Shown here piece by piece: positions 8,992 to 18,180 of a stretch of 35,301 nucleotides of DNA (positions are counted from its first letter, which is position 1; each line of letters opens with the position of its first letter). The stretch comes from an uncultured Pelagibacteraceae bacterium (GTDB lineage: Bacteria > Pseudomonadota > Alphaproteobacteria > Pelagibacterales > Pelagibacteraceae). The notes under the pieces are model-generated. The model was not told the DNA's origin. It saw only the letters and a list, made by a program, of their open reading frames with translations, and did not search any database. The stretch spans positions 1-35,301 of the forward strand of contig CACAWM010000004.1 in the NCBI GenBank assembly GCA_902536205.1. Reading direction: 5' to 3'. The position numbers and the translations under genes were made by a program.

Positions 8992-10225
8992 TAATTTGTC
9001 TTCCTATCTTTTCTATTAAAAATTTCTTTAAATTATCTTCAGGTAATTTCTCTAAAATCTCAGATAAAAAACCATTAATCAGCATTTGATAAGCTTCCTT
9101 TTCGGGGATCCCTCTAGATTTTAAGTAATGAATTGAATTTAGATCTATGCTTCCTGATGTGGAGCCATGAGAACATTTTACATCATCTGCATAAATTTCT
9201 AATTCTGGTTTAGCATCAAATTCTGCTTTGTCATTTAATAATAAAGCTTTACTTAATTGATATGCATCAGTTTTTTGAGCTTCTTGCTTTACAAAAATTT
9301 TTCCTTGGTAAACTCCTGTGCTTTGATCATTTAATACATTCTTAATTTTTTGATAACTTTGACAGTTTTTAAAATTATGATTTATACTGGTTTTAATTTC
9401 TTGATGTTCTTCACTCCCAAGACTAAGTGCTGAAAAAATTGAACTTTTGGCGTGCTCTTCGTTCAAATTAATTTCTATATCAATCTTGTTAAATTTAAGC
9501 CCAGTGGAAAGAATATAATTATCTAAATTAGTATTCTGCTCTAAATCATTTTTTAGATAGCTATGAAAATAACAATTACATCTTTCTTTATTTATAAAAA
9601 TATTTTTTAGAATAGAGTCTTTTTTAAGCTTTAAGTAATCAAAAGAATTTACAAAAAAATTATTTTTAGAGTTTGTATCTGTATAGTTGAAAATTGTTAG
9701 TTCCGAATTTTCATTAAGAATTAATGAGTTTTTATAACTTATAATTTGTTCCTTGATGCTTTCAGAAAAATGATTGTAAACTACTAAAGGCTTTTTAAAT
9801 TTATAATCTTTAGATATTTCAAGATAATAGCCACCTGTAGCCAGTGCATTATTAAGTAGATTTAAGGAATTTTGATTACTAACAGATATTTGTTTTTTAT
9901 AGTCGTACTCTTTAATCAAAAACTTGTTTTTGTCTTCAAACTTAAATTCATTTGAAACAAGTTTTCCATCTAATACAAATAAATAATTATGATCAAACTC
10001 TTTAATTAATTTGAATTTTTTTTCTTTTAACGAGATGTAATCATTTTTTATATTAGCAAAATTTTTGCTTAGTATTGTATTAAGATCAGTAAATTTCCAC
10101 GCCTCTTCTCTTCTATTTGGAAAGCCAATTTTGCTAAATAGGTCCAATTCTCTGTTTCTAAATTCTTTTTCCTGTGCAGAGAGACCTTTAATATTGTTAA
10201 CTTTAAAGTTGTAGAAATTTTTCAT
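8981..10225 (-). CDS. sufD: SufD, Fe-S assembly scaffold subunit
   Basis: A 414-residue SufB/SufD-family protein that pairs with SufB and SufC in the SufBCD scaffold. The N-terminal helical part has the family stretch FPNRREEAWKFTDL (~35-48). The C-terminal core carries QKTDAYQLSKALLLND, the conserved CSHGSTSGSID with its metal-site His, and KEAYQMLINGFLSEIL. The middle region is divergent and Asn/Lys-rich, as usual for SufD compared with SufB. It directly follows sufC with no gap. Confidence 0.93.
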   Translation of the reverse strand: MKNFYNFKVNNIKGLSAQEKEFRNRELDLFSKIGFPNRREEAWKFTDLNTILSKNFANIKNDYISLKEKKFKLIKEFDHNYLFVLDGKLVSNEFKFEDKNKFLIKEYDYKKQISVSNQNSLNLLNNALATGGYYLEISKDYKFKKPLVVYNHFSESIKEQIISYKNSLILNENSELTIFNYTDTNSKNNFFVNSFDYLKLKKDSILKNIFINKERCNCYFHSYLKNDLEQNTNLDNYILSTGLKFNKIDIEINLNEEHAKSSIFSALSLGSEEHQEIKTSINHNFKNCQSYQKIKNVLNDQSTGVYQGKIFVKQEAQKTDAYQLSKALLLNDKAEFDAKPELEIYADDVKCSHGSTSGSIDLNSIHYLKSRGIPEKEAYQMLINGFLSEILEKLPEDNLKKFLIEKIGRQINGY

Positions 10226-10960
10226 TTAAATAAAATTTGCGTAACCAGTTTTCTCCAATTCAACTCCAAGCTCCGCGTTGCCAGTCTTAACAATTTTTCC
10301 TTTAGATAAAACATGTATGAAATCTGGCTTTATATAATCTAAAAGTCTCTGATAATGAGTAATAATTAAGAAAGCGTTATCTTTATTTTTATAAGAGTTA
10401 ACACCGTCGGCAACAATTCTTAACGCATCTATGTCTAATCCTGAGTCTGTCTCGTCTAAAATCGCAAGCTTGGGCTGTAATATTTTCATTTGCAAAATTT
10501 CATTTTTTTTCTTTTCACCGCCTGAAAATCCAACATTTAATTGACGTGATAAAAATTTCTCATCAATCCCAAGCTCGGATGATTTTTCTTTTACTAGTTT
10601 CAAAAAACTTAACGTGTCTATTTCTTTTTCACCTCTTGCTTTTCTTACTGAATTAAGCGACGTCTTTAAAAAAATATTAGTATTTACTCCTGGTATTTCT
10701 AATGGGTATTGAAATGCTAAGAATATTCCTTTTTGAGCTCTTTCTTCAGTTGATAGTTCACTAATATTTTGACCGTCAAATTTAATTTCTCCTTTTGTCT
10801 TATAACCACTCTTCCCTGATAGTATATTTGCTAATGTACTTTTTCCGGAACCATTTGGTCCCATTATTGCGTGAACTTCACCGGGTTTAATATCAAGATT
10901 TAAGCCATTTAAAATATGCTTATTATCTACTTTCGCTTCTAAGTTTTTAATATTTAACAT
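10226..10960 (-). CDS. sufC: SufC, ABC-type ATPase of the Fe-S scaffold
   Basis: A 244-residue ABC ATPase that drives conformational change in SufBCD; it is cytoplasmic, with no membrane partner. Walker A is GPNGSGKST (34-42), the Q-loop is in AFQYPLEIPGVN, the signature is FSGGEKKKNEI, and Walker B is LAILDETDSGLD, the SufC-specific form. The switch His is in IITHYQRLL. The start codon overlaps the sufB stop by one base (TAATG). Confidence 0.97.
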   Translation of the reverse strand: MLNIKNLEAKVDNKHILNGLNLDIKPGEVHAIMGPNGSGKSTLANILSGKSGYKTKGEIKFDGQNISELSTEERAQKGIFLAFQYPLEIPGVNTNIFLKTSLNSVRKARGEKEIDTLSFLKLVKEKSSELGIDEKFLSRQLNVGFSGGEKKKNEILQMKILQPKLAILDETDSGLDIDALRIVADGVNSYKNKDNAFLIITHYQRLLDYIKPDFIHVLSKGKIVKTGNAELGVELEKTGYANFI

Positions 10961-12396
10961 TATCCTACACTTCCCTCTAAGCTTATTGCCACAAGTTTTT
11001 GCGCTTCAACCGCGAATTCCATAGGCAGCTGCTGTAAAACTTCTTTACAAAAACCATTTACAATTAAACTAACTGCTTCTTCTTGATCTAGTCCTCTTTG
11101 ATTACAGTAATAAAGTTGTTCTTCATTTATTTTTGTAGTTGTTGCTTCATGCTCTATTGTTGAAGTAGAATTATTATTTTTAATATAAGGAATGGTGTGT
11201 GCTCCACATTTGTTACCCATCAATAAAGAGTCACATTGAGTATAATTTCTAGAATTACTAGCTTTATTTTTAACTTCTACAAGGCCTCTATACATATTAT
11301 CTGCTTTACCAGCAGAAATACCTTTTGAAATTATTTTACTTTTTGTATTTTTTCCTAAGTGGATCATCTTTGTTCCGGTGTCAGCTTTTTGATGATTATT
11401 GGTAATTGCAATTGAGTAAAATTCTCCGACGGAATTATCTCCCTGTAAAATACAACTTGGGTATTTCCAAGTTATCGCTGAACCTGTTTCAACTTGTGTC
11501 CAAGAAATTTTTGAATTTTTTCCTCTGCAAGCTCCTCTCTTTGTTACAAAATTATAAATTCCACCTACACCATTTTCGTCTCCAGGATACCAATTTTGCA
11601 CAGTCGAATATTTTATTTCTGCATCATCTAAGGCCACTAATTCAACATTAGCTGCATGAAGTTGGTTTTCATCTCTCATTGGAGCTGTGCAACCTTCTAA
11701 ATAACTAACATAACTTCCTTTGTCTGCGATTATTAATGTTCTCTCAAATTGACCAGTTTCTGATGCATTAATTCTAAAATAAGTTGAAAGTTCCATTGGG
11801 CACCTTGTATTCGGTGGAATATAAACAAATGAACCATCTGTAAATACAGCTGAATTTAAAGTGGCAAAATAATGATCGGTTAATGGAATTACAGATCCGA
11901 GGTACTTCTTTACTAAATCAGGATGTTTTTGTATAGCCTCAGATATCGAGCAAAAAATTATTCCTTTTTTTGTTAATTCATCTTTAAAAGTTGTTGCAAC
12001 TGAAACTGAGTCAAAAACAGCATCCACAGCGATTCCATTTAATCTTTTTTGTTCATCTAAAGGAATACCAAGTTTCTTATAAGTTTCTAAAATCTTAGGA
12101 TCTATTTCATCTAAGCTTTTAGGCTTATCTGATGCGCTCTTAGGTGCAGAGTAATAATATAAATCTTGATAATTAATTTTCGGATATTTGGGTTTTTGCC
12201 AATCAGGTTCCTTTAGTGCTTTTAATCTACTAAAAGCTTTTAGTCTCCATTTTAACATCCATTTCGGCTCTTTCTTAATGTTAGAAATAAATCTTATTGT
12301 TTCCTCGCTAAGACCTTTTGGAGATCTGATGTTTTCTACGTCAGTTGTAAAACCGTACTTATAGTCTTTATTATTTTTTAAATCTTCAGTTTTCAT
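10960..12396 (-). CDS. sufB: SufB, Fe-S assembly scaffold subunit
   Basis: The main scaffold of the SufBC2D complex, where the nascent cluster forms. Its 478 residues are the usual length. Family stretches include [10 protein letters not shown] near the N-terminus, [37 protein letters not shown] (conserved Cys), [38 protein letters not shown] and [19 protein letters not shown]. The ATG overlaps the stop of the iscR-like regulator by 4 nt (ATGA), so regulator and scaffold are translationally coupled. Confidence 0.97.
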   Translation of the reverse strand: MKTEDLKNNKDYKYGFTTDVENIRSPKGLSEETIRFISNIKKEPKWMLKWRLKAFSRLKALKEPDWQKPKYPKINYQDLYYYSAPKSASDKPKSLDEIDPKILETYKKLGIPLDEQKRLNGIAVDAVFDSVSVATTFKDELTKKGIIFCSISEAIQKHPDLVKKYLGSVIPLTDHYFATLNSAVFTDGSFVYIPPNTRCPMELSTYFRINASETGQFERTLIIADKGSYVSYLEGCTAPMRDENQLHAANVELVALDDAEIKYSTVQNWYPGDENGVGGIYNFVTKRGACRGKNSKISWTQVETGSAITWKYPSCILQGDNSVGEFYSIAITNNHQKADTGTKMIHLGKNTKSKIISKGISAGKADNMYRGLVEVKNKASNSRNYTQCDSLLMGNKCGAHTIPYIKNNNSTSTIEHEATTTKINEEQLYYCNQRGLDQEEAVSLIVNGFCKEVLQQLPMEFAVEAQKLVAISLEGSVG

Positions 12397-12818
12397 TTAT
12401 TAAAATTTTGATTTTTTTTTACTAAATCTTGTAGTTTCACTTTTTCAAAAAAACTATTTATATGTTGGTCTAATTGATCCCACAAATTATGCGTTATGCA
12501 CTTAGAAAATTTGTTGTTACAGCCCTTTTTAGACTCTTTTTTACAATTTAACGTTTTTATTTCCTCATCGACAGCTGCAATTATGTTTGAGATTTTGATT
12601 TCCTCAGGTTGAGCATCTAAAACATAACCTCCTTTAGCTCCTCTAATACTCTTGACTAAGTTTTTATTTTTTAACTTAATAAATATTTGCTCTAAATAAG
12701 CTATTGATATGTTTTGTCTAAAAGATATATCAGTAAGGCTTATCGGTCCTTTATCCTTAAATAATGCAAGGTCCGCCATTGCCATTACTGCGTATCTTCC
12801 TCTAGTAGTAAGTTTCAT
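12393..12818 (-). CDS. iscR: IscR-type Rrf2-family Fe-S-sensing regulator of the suf operon
   Basis: A 141-residue Rrf2-family winged-helix regulator. It begins [19 protein letters not shown], with the DNA-binding stretch [21 protein letters not shown] and the wing GAKGGYVL. Putative [2Fe-2S] ligands are Cys92, Cys100, Cys107 and His110, matching the Cys3-His set of E. coli IscR although the spacing is slightly longer. It is therefore more likely a true Fe-S sensor than a cysteine-less Rrf2 protein. As first gene of the suf operon it probably autoregulates it. The promoter must lie in the 132-bp gap shared with the divergent hydrolase gene. Confidence 0.92.
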   Translation of the reverse strand: MKLTTRGRYAVMAMADLALFKDKGPISLTDISFRQNISIAYLEQIFIKLKNKNLVKSIRGAKGGYVLDAQPEEIKISNIIAAVDEEIKTLNCKKESKKGCNNKFSKCITHNLWDQLDQHINSFFEKVKLQDLVKKNQNFNK

Positions 12819-12899
12819 AAATAATCGTTGTAATACAATATTTTTGATTTAATTCCTACTTATTTGGTAAGGTTTAAAAAAAATTATTTGCCGCAGAAA

Positions 12900-12918
12900 A
12901 ACATGTTATAAAACATAA
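12900..12918. repeat. Palindrome in the iscR/hydrolase intergenic region
   Basis: AACATGTT at 12900-12907 is a perfect 8-bp palindrome, and ATGTT/AACAT form 5-bp arms around ATAA (12903-12916). It includes TATAAA (plus strand) and TATAAC (minus strand), so it may be the -10 region of one or both divergent promoters, or an operator. The sequence does not resemble the classical IscR type 1 site. Confidence 0.3.
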
Positions 12919-12927
12919 CTTTTTATT

Positions 12928-12946
12928 AAAAATAATAATCATTATC
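12928..12946 (+). promoter_or_regulatory. Fur-box-like operator between iscR-suf and hydrolase gene
   Basis: The 19-mer AAAAATAATAATCATTATC matches 16 of 19 positions of the classical Fur consensus GATAATGATAATCATTATC, counted by hand, and the right half is perfect. It ends 4 nt before the hydrolase start codon. It lies about 110 nt upstream of iscR, where it could cover the -35 region of a minus-strand promoter. The iron-responsive reading is inference; many alphaproteobacteria use RirA, Irr or Mur instead. Confidence 0.55.
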
Positions 12947-12950
12947 AATT

Positions 12951-13607
12951 ATGAAAACAAAAAGTTTAGAAATTTTTATTCCTGGGCCTGCGGGAAGACT
13001 TGAGGCCAAGTATTATAAAAATCCAAAATTTGGTTCCCCAGTTGCAATCGTCCTACATCCTCACCCGCAATATGGAGGAACTATGAATAATAAAATAGTT
13101 CAGCTTATGTATAATATTTTTTTAGAAAATGGTTTTTCAGTAATAAAAGTAAATTTTAGAGGTGTAGGAAAAAGTGATGGGGTATTTGATAATGGACAAG
13201 GTGAATTGTCTGATGCTGCTGCAGCATTAGATTGGATAGAAAGACAAAATTTAGATTACAGTCAATGTTGGGTTTCGGGTTTTTCCTTTGGGTCTTTAAT
13301 CTGTATGCAACTTATTATGAGAAGACCTGAAGTAAATAATTTTATTGCTGTATCTCCTCAACCAAATGTATATGATTTTTCTTTTTTAGCACCGTGTCCA
13401 ACATCAGGTCAAGTAGTATATAGTGAAAACGACGAATTAGTAACTAAAGAAAGTATAAACGAATTAGATAATAGAATTAAAAGTCAAAAAGGAGTTGAAG
13501 TTATTTTTTCAAAAATTAGAAACTCAAATCACTTTTTTAAAAATAAAGAAAAAGAACTAACAATAGAAATAGAAAAATATTTAAAAGATAAAACTGCTTT
13601 AATTTAA
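12951..13607 (+). CDS. Alpha/beta hydrolase of the alphaproteobacterial suf/tyrS neighbourhood
   Basis: A 218-residue cytoplasmic alpha/beta-hydrolase. The fold markers are VAIVLHPHPQYGGTMNN (oxyanion region), VNFRGVGKSDG, the nucleophile elbow GFSFGS, an acid in SENDELVT and the His in RNSNHFF, so a complete Ser-Asp-His triad is visible. The substrate is unknown; this family sits near suf and tyrS genes in other alphaproteobacteria. The start codon lies 4 nt after a Fur-box-like sequence, so it may respond to iron. Its stop interlocks with that of the convergent anmK through a shared TTAA. Confidence 0.85.
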   Translation: MKTKSLEIFIPGPAGRLEAKYYKNPKFGSPVAIVLHPHPQYGGTMNNKIVQLMYNIFLENGFSVIKVNFRGVGKSDGVFDNGQGELSDAAAALDWIERQNLDYSQCWVSGFSFGSLICMQLIMRRPEVNNFIAVSPQPNVYDFSFLAPCPTSGQVVYSENDELVTKESINELDNRIKSQKGVEVIFSKIRNSNHFFKNKEKELTIEIEKYLKDKTALI

Positions 13608-14722
13608 TTTTTAATCAACTCTCCTCCAGTACAAGGTTTTTTACACCCAGTTGTGTTAGGGAAAGATATTGGCAATCCTAAAACTGATCTAATTGCTAAA
13701 AAAGCAAATGCCTGCGATTCTATAAAGTCACCATTAATATTATAATCATCAATAGATTTAAAAGTTATTTTTGATGGTAAATTTTCTTTTATTTTTTTTA
13801 TCAAAACTTTATTTTTCCTTCCTCCACCACAAAGGAGAACAGATCTAATTTTCTGTTTTGAATTAATTAAATACGAAGAAATTTCTTCCCTAATAATATT
13901 AGCTGTAAAATCGGTGAGTGTTGCTGCACCATCCTCTAAACTTAATCCTCGTATAAAAGAAATATCAAAATCATTAGTATCAAAAGATAATTTATTTTTA
14001 TTATTTCTATTCGCATAAAGTTCTTGTGCCTGCTCAAGAATTACTTCATTCTTAGTTCCGCTTAATGCATAACAACCATCTCTATCAAATTTTTTATTTG
14101 AATTATTTCTAATCCATGTGTCAATTAAACAATTTCCAGGTCCAATGTCTCTACTTATCAATTCAGAAAAATTATCTTTATCATTTACAATAGTTATATT
14201 AGATATTCCTCCAATATTAAGAAAGCATACTGGTAATTCAATCTTATTTTTTCTTGTTAATAAGTGATGAAAAATTGGCGTTAGTGGAGCTCCCTGCCCT
14301 CCGTTTAAAATATCATTTTTTCTAAAATTAAAAATTATTTTTTTGTTTGTTAATTGATTTAATAATTTTCCATTTCCTAATTGTTTTGAAATTTTTTCTT
14401 CAGGATTATGATAAATTGTTTGGCCGTGAAACCCTATCAATGTGTCGTTGCTAATGTTTAAACTTTTAATAATTTCAGCATGGAAAATTGTCAATTTTCT
14501 TTCCAAGCTGTCTAATTCATCTTTAAATGTTTGCAGATGTTTAATTTGATGAATTTTTTCCTTCAGATTGTGAATATCTTCATAAATACCTGAGCTATAT
14601 TCAAAATACTCGTCTTGAATTGACTCATAGTCATTTAACCCATTAGTATTAATAATTGATGCATCCACTCCATCCCCTGAGGTGCCGCTCATCAATCCTA
14701 AACAAGTCCATTTTTTTTGCAT
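13604..14722 (-). CDS. anmK: Anhydro-N-acetylmuramic acid kinase
   Basis: It opens and phosphorylates 1,6-anhydro-MurNAc to MurNAc-6-phosphate during recycling of peptidoglycan fragments. The 372 residues match the family length. Signatures are GLMSGTSGDGVDASII at the N-terminus, LIGFHGQTIYH, LNIGGISNIT, RDIGPGNCLID and the ATP-binding stretch VLLCGGGRKN, as in the sugar kinase/Hsp70/actin superfamily. It is divergent from tyrS with a 55-bp gap. MurQ and other recycling genes are not in the window. Confidence 0.96.
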   Translation of the reverse strand: MQKKWTCLGLMSGTSGDGVDASIINTNGLNDYESIQDEYFEYSSGIYEDIHNLKEKIHQIKHLQTFKDELDSLERKLTIFHAEIIKSLNISNDTLIGFHGQTIYHNPEEKISKQLGNGKLLNQLTNKKIIFNFRKNDILNGGQGAPLTPIFHHLLTRKNKIELPVCFLNIGGISNITIVNDKDNFSELISRDIGPGNCLIDTWIRNNSNKKFDRDGCYALSGTKNEVILEQAQELYANRNNKNKLSFDTNDFDISFIRGLSLEDGAATLTDFTANIIREEISSYLINSKQKIRSVLLCGGGRKNKVLIKKIKENLPSKITFKSIDDYNINGDFIESQAFAFLAIRSVLGLPISFPNTTGCKKPCTGGELIKN

Positions 14723-14749
14723 ATTTCTATTTATTTATAACAATTTTTG

Positions 14750-14755
14750 TATAAT
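14750..14755 (+). promoter_or_regulatory. Candidate -10 element of tyrS
   Basis: A perfect TATAAT in the 55-bp gap between the divergent anmK and tyrS genes, 22 nt before the tyrS ATG, so any leader would be very short. No good -35 hexamer is visible. The reverse strand carries TATAAA in the same gap, a possible anmK -10. Confidence 0.4.
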
Positions 14756-14777
14756 AGTTGCTAAAGCAAATATCACT

Positions 14778-16016
14778 ATGAAAAACAAATTTTTGAAAGA
14801 GATGCAAGGTCGAGGTTATCTAAACCAGTGTACAAATTTAGATAAACTTGGTGAAATTTGCGATAAACAACAAATTTCTGGTTATATTGGTTTTGATTGT
14901 ACTGCGAGCAGTCTGCATGTTGGTAGTCTGTTGCAAATTATGATTTTAAAGCTTATGCAAAAACATGGTCATCGGCCTATAGTTCTATTAGGAGGTGGTA
15001 CAACTTTAATCGGTGATCCATCTGGCAAAGACTCAACAAGAAAAATACTAGAGAAAAATATTATAAAAAAAAATATTCAAAGTATTAAAAAAGTTTTTAA
15101 CAAAATTTTAAATACATCTAATAAAAATTCTGCTCCTATATTTGTAAATAATGCTGATTGGTTGACAAAATTGAATTATATTCAGTTTTTAAGAGACGTG
15201 GGAGCTCATTTTACTATTAATAAAATGCTTACCTATGACAGTGTTAAATTTAGATTGGATAGAGAACAATCACTAAGTTATATGGAATTCAATTATATGA
15301 TTTTGCAAGCATATGATTTCTATCAACTATACAAAAAAAATAATTGCATTTTACAAATTGGGGGATCTGACCAATGGGGAAATATAGTTAATGGTGTTGA
15401 TTTAATAAGAAGAATGCTACAAAAAGAGGCGTATGGTTTAACTTCTCCATTAATAACACTCGCATCAGGTGCTAAAATGGGAAAAACTGAAAAAGGCGCT
15501 ATTTGGCTCAACAAAGATTTACTGTCTCCATATGAATATTGGCAATTTTGGAGAAATACAGATGATAGAGATGTAGAAAGATTTTTAAAATTTTTTACAG
15601 ATATCGATATTGAAGAAATAAGTAATATCACTAAAAAAGAAAAAAATATAAATAATCTTAAAATTTTATTAGCTAACGAAGCTACAAAGTTACTGCATGG
15701 TGATAATGCAGCAAAAAATTCAGCTCAAACTGCTAAAGATACTTTTGAGGATGGTAGAATGGGATTAAATTTGCCCGAGATAAAAATCAAATTGAGTGAC
15801 ATGAAAAAGGGAATTAACATTGTAGATTTTATTTCAACCAATAAAATTTTACCTTCAAAAAGTGAGGTGCGGAGAGCTATTGCTAATAAAGGGTTTAAAA
15901 TAAATAATGTCACGATTGAAAATGAAAGAAAAGTTCTTCTATTAAAAGATTTTGAAAAAGATAACTTCAAGCTCTCTTTCGGAAAGAAAAAACATTATTT
16001 AGTTAAATTTATTTAG
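14778..16016 (+). CDS. tyrS: Tyrosyl-tRNA synthetase
   Basis: It charges tRNA-Tyr with tyrosine. The ATG at 14778 gives 412 residues (MKNKFLKEMQGRG), the typical bacterial length; an in-frame ATG at 14682 lies inside the divergent anmK gene and would add 32 unlikely residues. The class I HIGH motif appears as LHVGS and the KMSKS motif as KMGKT, both common TyrS variants. The tyrosine/tRNA region has QIGGSDQWGN. The C-terminal S4-like RNA-binding domain (~350-412, PSKSEVRRAIANKGFKIN) is complete. The 3' end overlaps the convergent AsmA-like gene by 8 nt. Confidence 0.97.
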   Translation: MKNKFLKEMQGRGYLNQCTNLDKLGEICDKQQISGYIGFDCTASSLHVGSLLQIMILKLMQKHGHRPIVLLGGGTTLIGDPSGKDSTRKILEKNIIKKNIQSIKKVFNKILNTSNKNSAPIFVNNADWLTKLNYIQFLRDVGAHFTINKMLTYDSVKFRLDREQSLSYMEFNYMILQAYDFYQLYKKNNCILQIGGSDQWGNIVNGVDLIRRMLQKEAYGLTSPLITLASGAKMGKTEKGAIWLNKDLLSPYEYWQFWRNTDDRDVERFLKFFTDIDIEEISNITKKEKNINNLKILLANEATKLLHGDNAAKNSAQTAKDTFEDGRMGLNLPEIKIKLSDMKKGINIVDFISTNKILPSKSEVRRAIANKGFKINNVTIENERKVLLLKDFEKDNFKLSFGKKKHYLVKFI

Positions 16017-18180
16017 CCTCTTTATTTTTATCAATTATCTTTTGTAAAAATCTTGGTGTTAATGTTCTAATAGGATTGATAGTCGTTTTGATTTTTCCTT
16101 TGGTACCTTTCATTTTAAAGCTTACACCAAATAAACCCTCTCCTACTTCTTTAGGAATTACAATATTTCCTATTAGAGGAATTTTTGAAATTATTTTATT
16201 TAAAGTTTTTGCAGGAACCAATGTTCCTCTCAAACTGGTTAAACCATCGTCGCTTTGATAGCCTTGCATTAAAACAGACATACTTGGTCCTAAAGCCAAT
16301 ATTTCATTAAGCTCCAAAAGGTCTTTTGTTTTTTGCATATTAATTTCCAATAAGTCAAAAGATAATCCCTCTCCTTCAGCTAAGTCGGCTAAACCACCTA
16401 AGTCTGCAAGTGATAATAATTTAATTACGCCAGGCGCGTTTACTAATTTAAAATCTTCAATTTTTAATTTTGAAACTGATTTATTTTCTTCAATTATTGA
16501 AGTAAAAAGTAATTTTCCTCCAGAAAGACCTCTAAAAAAACTATAATCAGTTAATAATGGCCTAGTTAAATCTGAATATATTTCTAAATATTTTGTCTTA
16601 CTAATTTTGTCTCTTTTCAATGATATATCTAAAAAATTATTGCCTCCAAAATCTCCTTTAGATGTAATTTTATTAAATTTACCTTTTTCTATCTCTCCAA
16701 TTAATTTGAAATTTTCAAGTTTTTCTGACATTGGAACTTTAATATTTTTAAAATCAATCTCAATTTTACTACTCAAATTTTGTAAATTGTTTTTACTGCT
16801 TTTTTTGTCGAAATATTTCATTAATCTAGTTGCATCAAATTTTGCTCCTGTAACCAAAATCTTGTTTTCATTTTGTACTGAAAAATTATTATTTGGTGTC
16901 TTAACATTTATTTTTTTAAATGATAAAAAATTTTTATTTTTAAATTTTAACCCTTCAATCTCAATTAAATTTTTTCCTTCAATAAAACTAAAATTATTTA
17001 CGTTCAAGATATCTTTGGTTTTTTGTAGATTTAAAGATAAATTAGCTATCTTTTTTTTTGATTTTTTATAATTTATTAAATCTATTTCAAAATTGTTGAT
17101 GTAATCAAAGTAAAGATTTAAATTCATATTGTTTTTAATTAAATTATTTTCTAAATTAATCTTTAAGAAATCTTGATTATTTAACGAATATTGACCATCA
17201 CAAATAAATTGAGAATTTTTAGATGAAAAAATCGATTTAATCTCTAAATCTTTAAAGTAAATTTTATTTATCTCCTCGTTTATAAGACTATTTTTAAAAG
17301 ATGAGGATAATTCTAATTCACTTTTTGAAACTTTACCGGAAAGAATATAATTATAATCTATCACTTTATAAGTTTCATCTAGGTCTACTGATAGGCTGTT
17401 ATTTAAATTTGCATTTATAGTTTTGATATTTTTTAAAAATTCATATTTATTTAAAAACTTTGAATATTTTAAAATATTCCTTTCATTAAAATTTAATTTA
17501 GAATTAAAATTTGATTTTAAATTAATGCCATTTTCTAAATTTAATCTTATATCTCCATCGAAAACACTTATATCTTCAATATTTCCAAAAATTTTTTTTA
17601 TTAAAATATCATTTTTATCTGCAAAAAAGCTTAGACTTGTATCTTTAAGATATAAATTATCAATTAATTCTACTTTCAAATTTCTAACAGAACCTTTAGC
17701 AATAAAATCTTTTACTAATCCTTCTTTATTTAAAAAAATTTCTATTTCAGACATTACTTTTCCCCCTGTAATTCTATTATTTAATATACTTTTAAAATTT
17801 GATGGTTTGATAATAGTGGACAACTTATTTAGTTGATTAATATCTAATTCCTCTAAAGTAATATTTGTTTTATTAATTTTTGGTAAAGATTGAAATAATG
17901 ATAAAAAGTCTACATAAATTTTAATATTCTTAACTGGAATATTTTTACTTCTAAAAGTTATCTTAGGGCTTTTCGTTTCTAAAAATAAACTTAATTCTTG
18001 TGGGTCAAGTTTAAACTTAATTTTTTCTAATTCTAAAATTATATTTTTTGACTCATAAACTTTATCAGAAATTAATTTATTGAACTTGTTTGTTTCAAAC
18101 CCTATTAATGACAAAATAATGATAAAAAAAACAGATATAAAAATTAATAATAAAATTGGATAAAATAAAAATCTTTTCAT
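16009..18180 (-). CDS. AsmA/YhdP-like envelope protein
   Basis: A 723-residue protein with one N-terminal membrane anchor (FYPILLLIFISVFFIIILSL) and a long beta-rich periplasmic region. The C-terminus has the AsmA_2-like block LLSLADLGGLADLAEGEG, the stretch IPLIGNIVIPKEVGEGLFG, and a final NPIRTLTPRFLQKI. Proteins of this type are linked to outer-membrane integrity and phospholipid transport between membranes. The middle is Lys/Asn-rich and poorly conserved. The start overlaps the prfB stop by one base (TAATG), making it the third gene of mrcA-prfB-asmA. The exact paralogue is uncertain. Confidence 0.75.
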   Translation of the reverse strand: MKRFLFYPILLLIFISVFFIIILSLIGFETNKFNKLISDKVYESKNIILELEKIKFKLDPQELSLFLETKSPKITFRSKNIPVKNIKIYVDFLSLFQSLPKINKTNITLEELDINQLNKLSTIIKPSNFKSILNNRITGGKVMSEIEIFLNKEGLVKDFIAKGSVRNLKVELIDNLYLKDTSLSFFADKNDILIKKIFGNIEDISVFDGDIRLNLENGINLKSNFNSKLNFNERNILKYSKFLNKYEFLKNIKTINANLNNSLSVDLDETYKVIDYNYILSGKVSKSELELSSSFKNSLINEEINKIYFKDLEIKSIFSSKNSQFICDGQYSLNNQDFLKINLENNLIKNNMNLNLYFDYINNFEIDLINYKKSKKKIANLSLNLQKTKDILNVNNFSFIEGKNLIEIEGLKFKNKNFLSFKKINVKTPNNNFSVQNENKILVTGAKFDATRLMKYFDKKSSKNNLQNLSSKIEIDFKNIKVPMSEKLENFKLIGEIEKGKFNKITSKGDFGGNNFLDISLKRDKISKTKYLEIYSDLTRPLLTDYSFFRGLSGGKLLFTSIIEENKSVSKLKIEDFKLVNAPGVIKLLSLADLGGLADLAEGEGLSFDLLEINMQKTKDLLELNEILALGPSMSVLMQGYQSDDGLTSLRGTLVPAKTLNKIISKIPLIGNIVIPKEVGEGLFGVSFKMKGTKGKIKTTINPIRTLTPRFLQKIIDKNKEAK

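Noticed and set aside
15475..15500. Defective KMSKS motif in TyrS (KMGKT)
   Set aside because: KMGKT is a common functional variant in bacterial TyrS, so it is not unusual.
16607..17071. 154-residue plus-strand ORF inside the AsmA-like gene
   Set aside because: It is Phe/Leu/Ser-rich, as expected for the antisense of Lys/Asn-rich codons; no motif.
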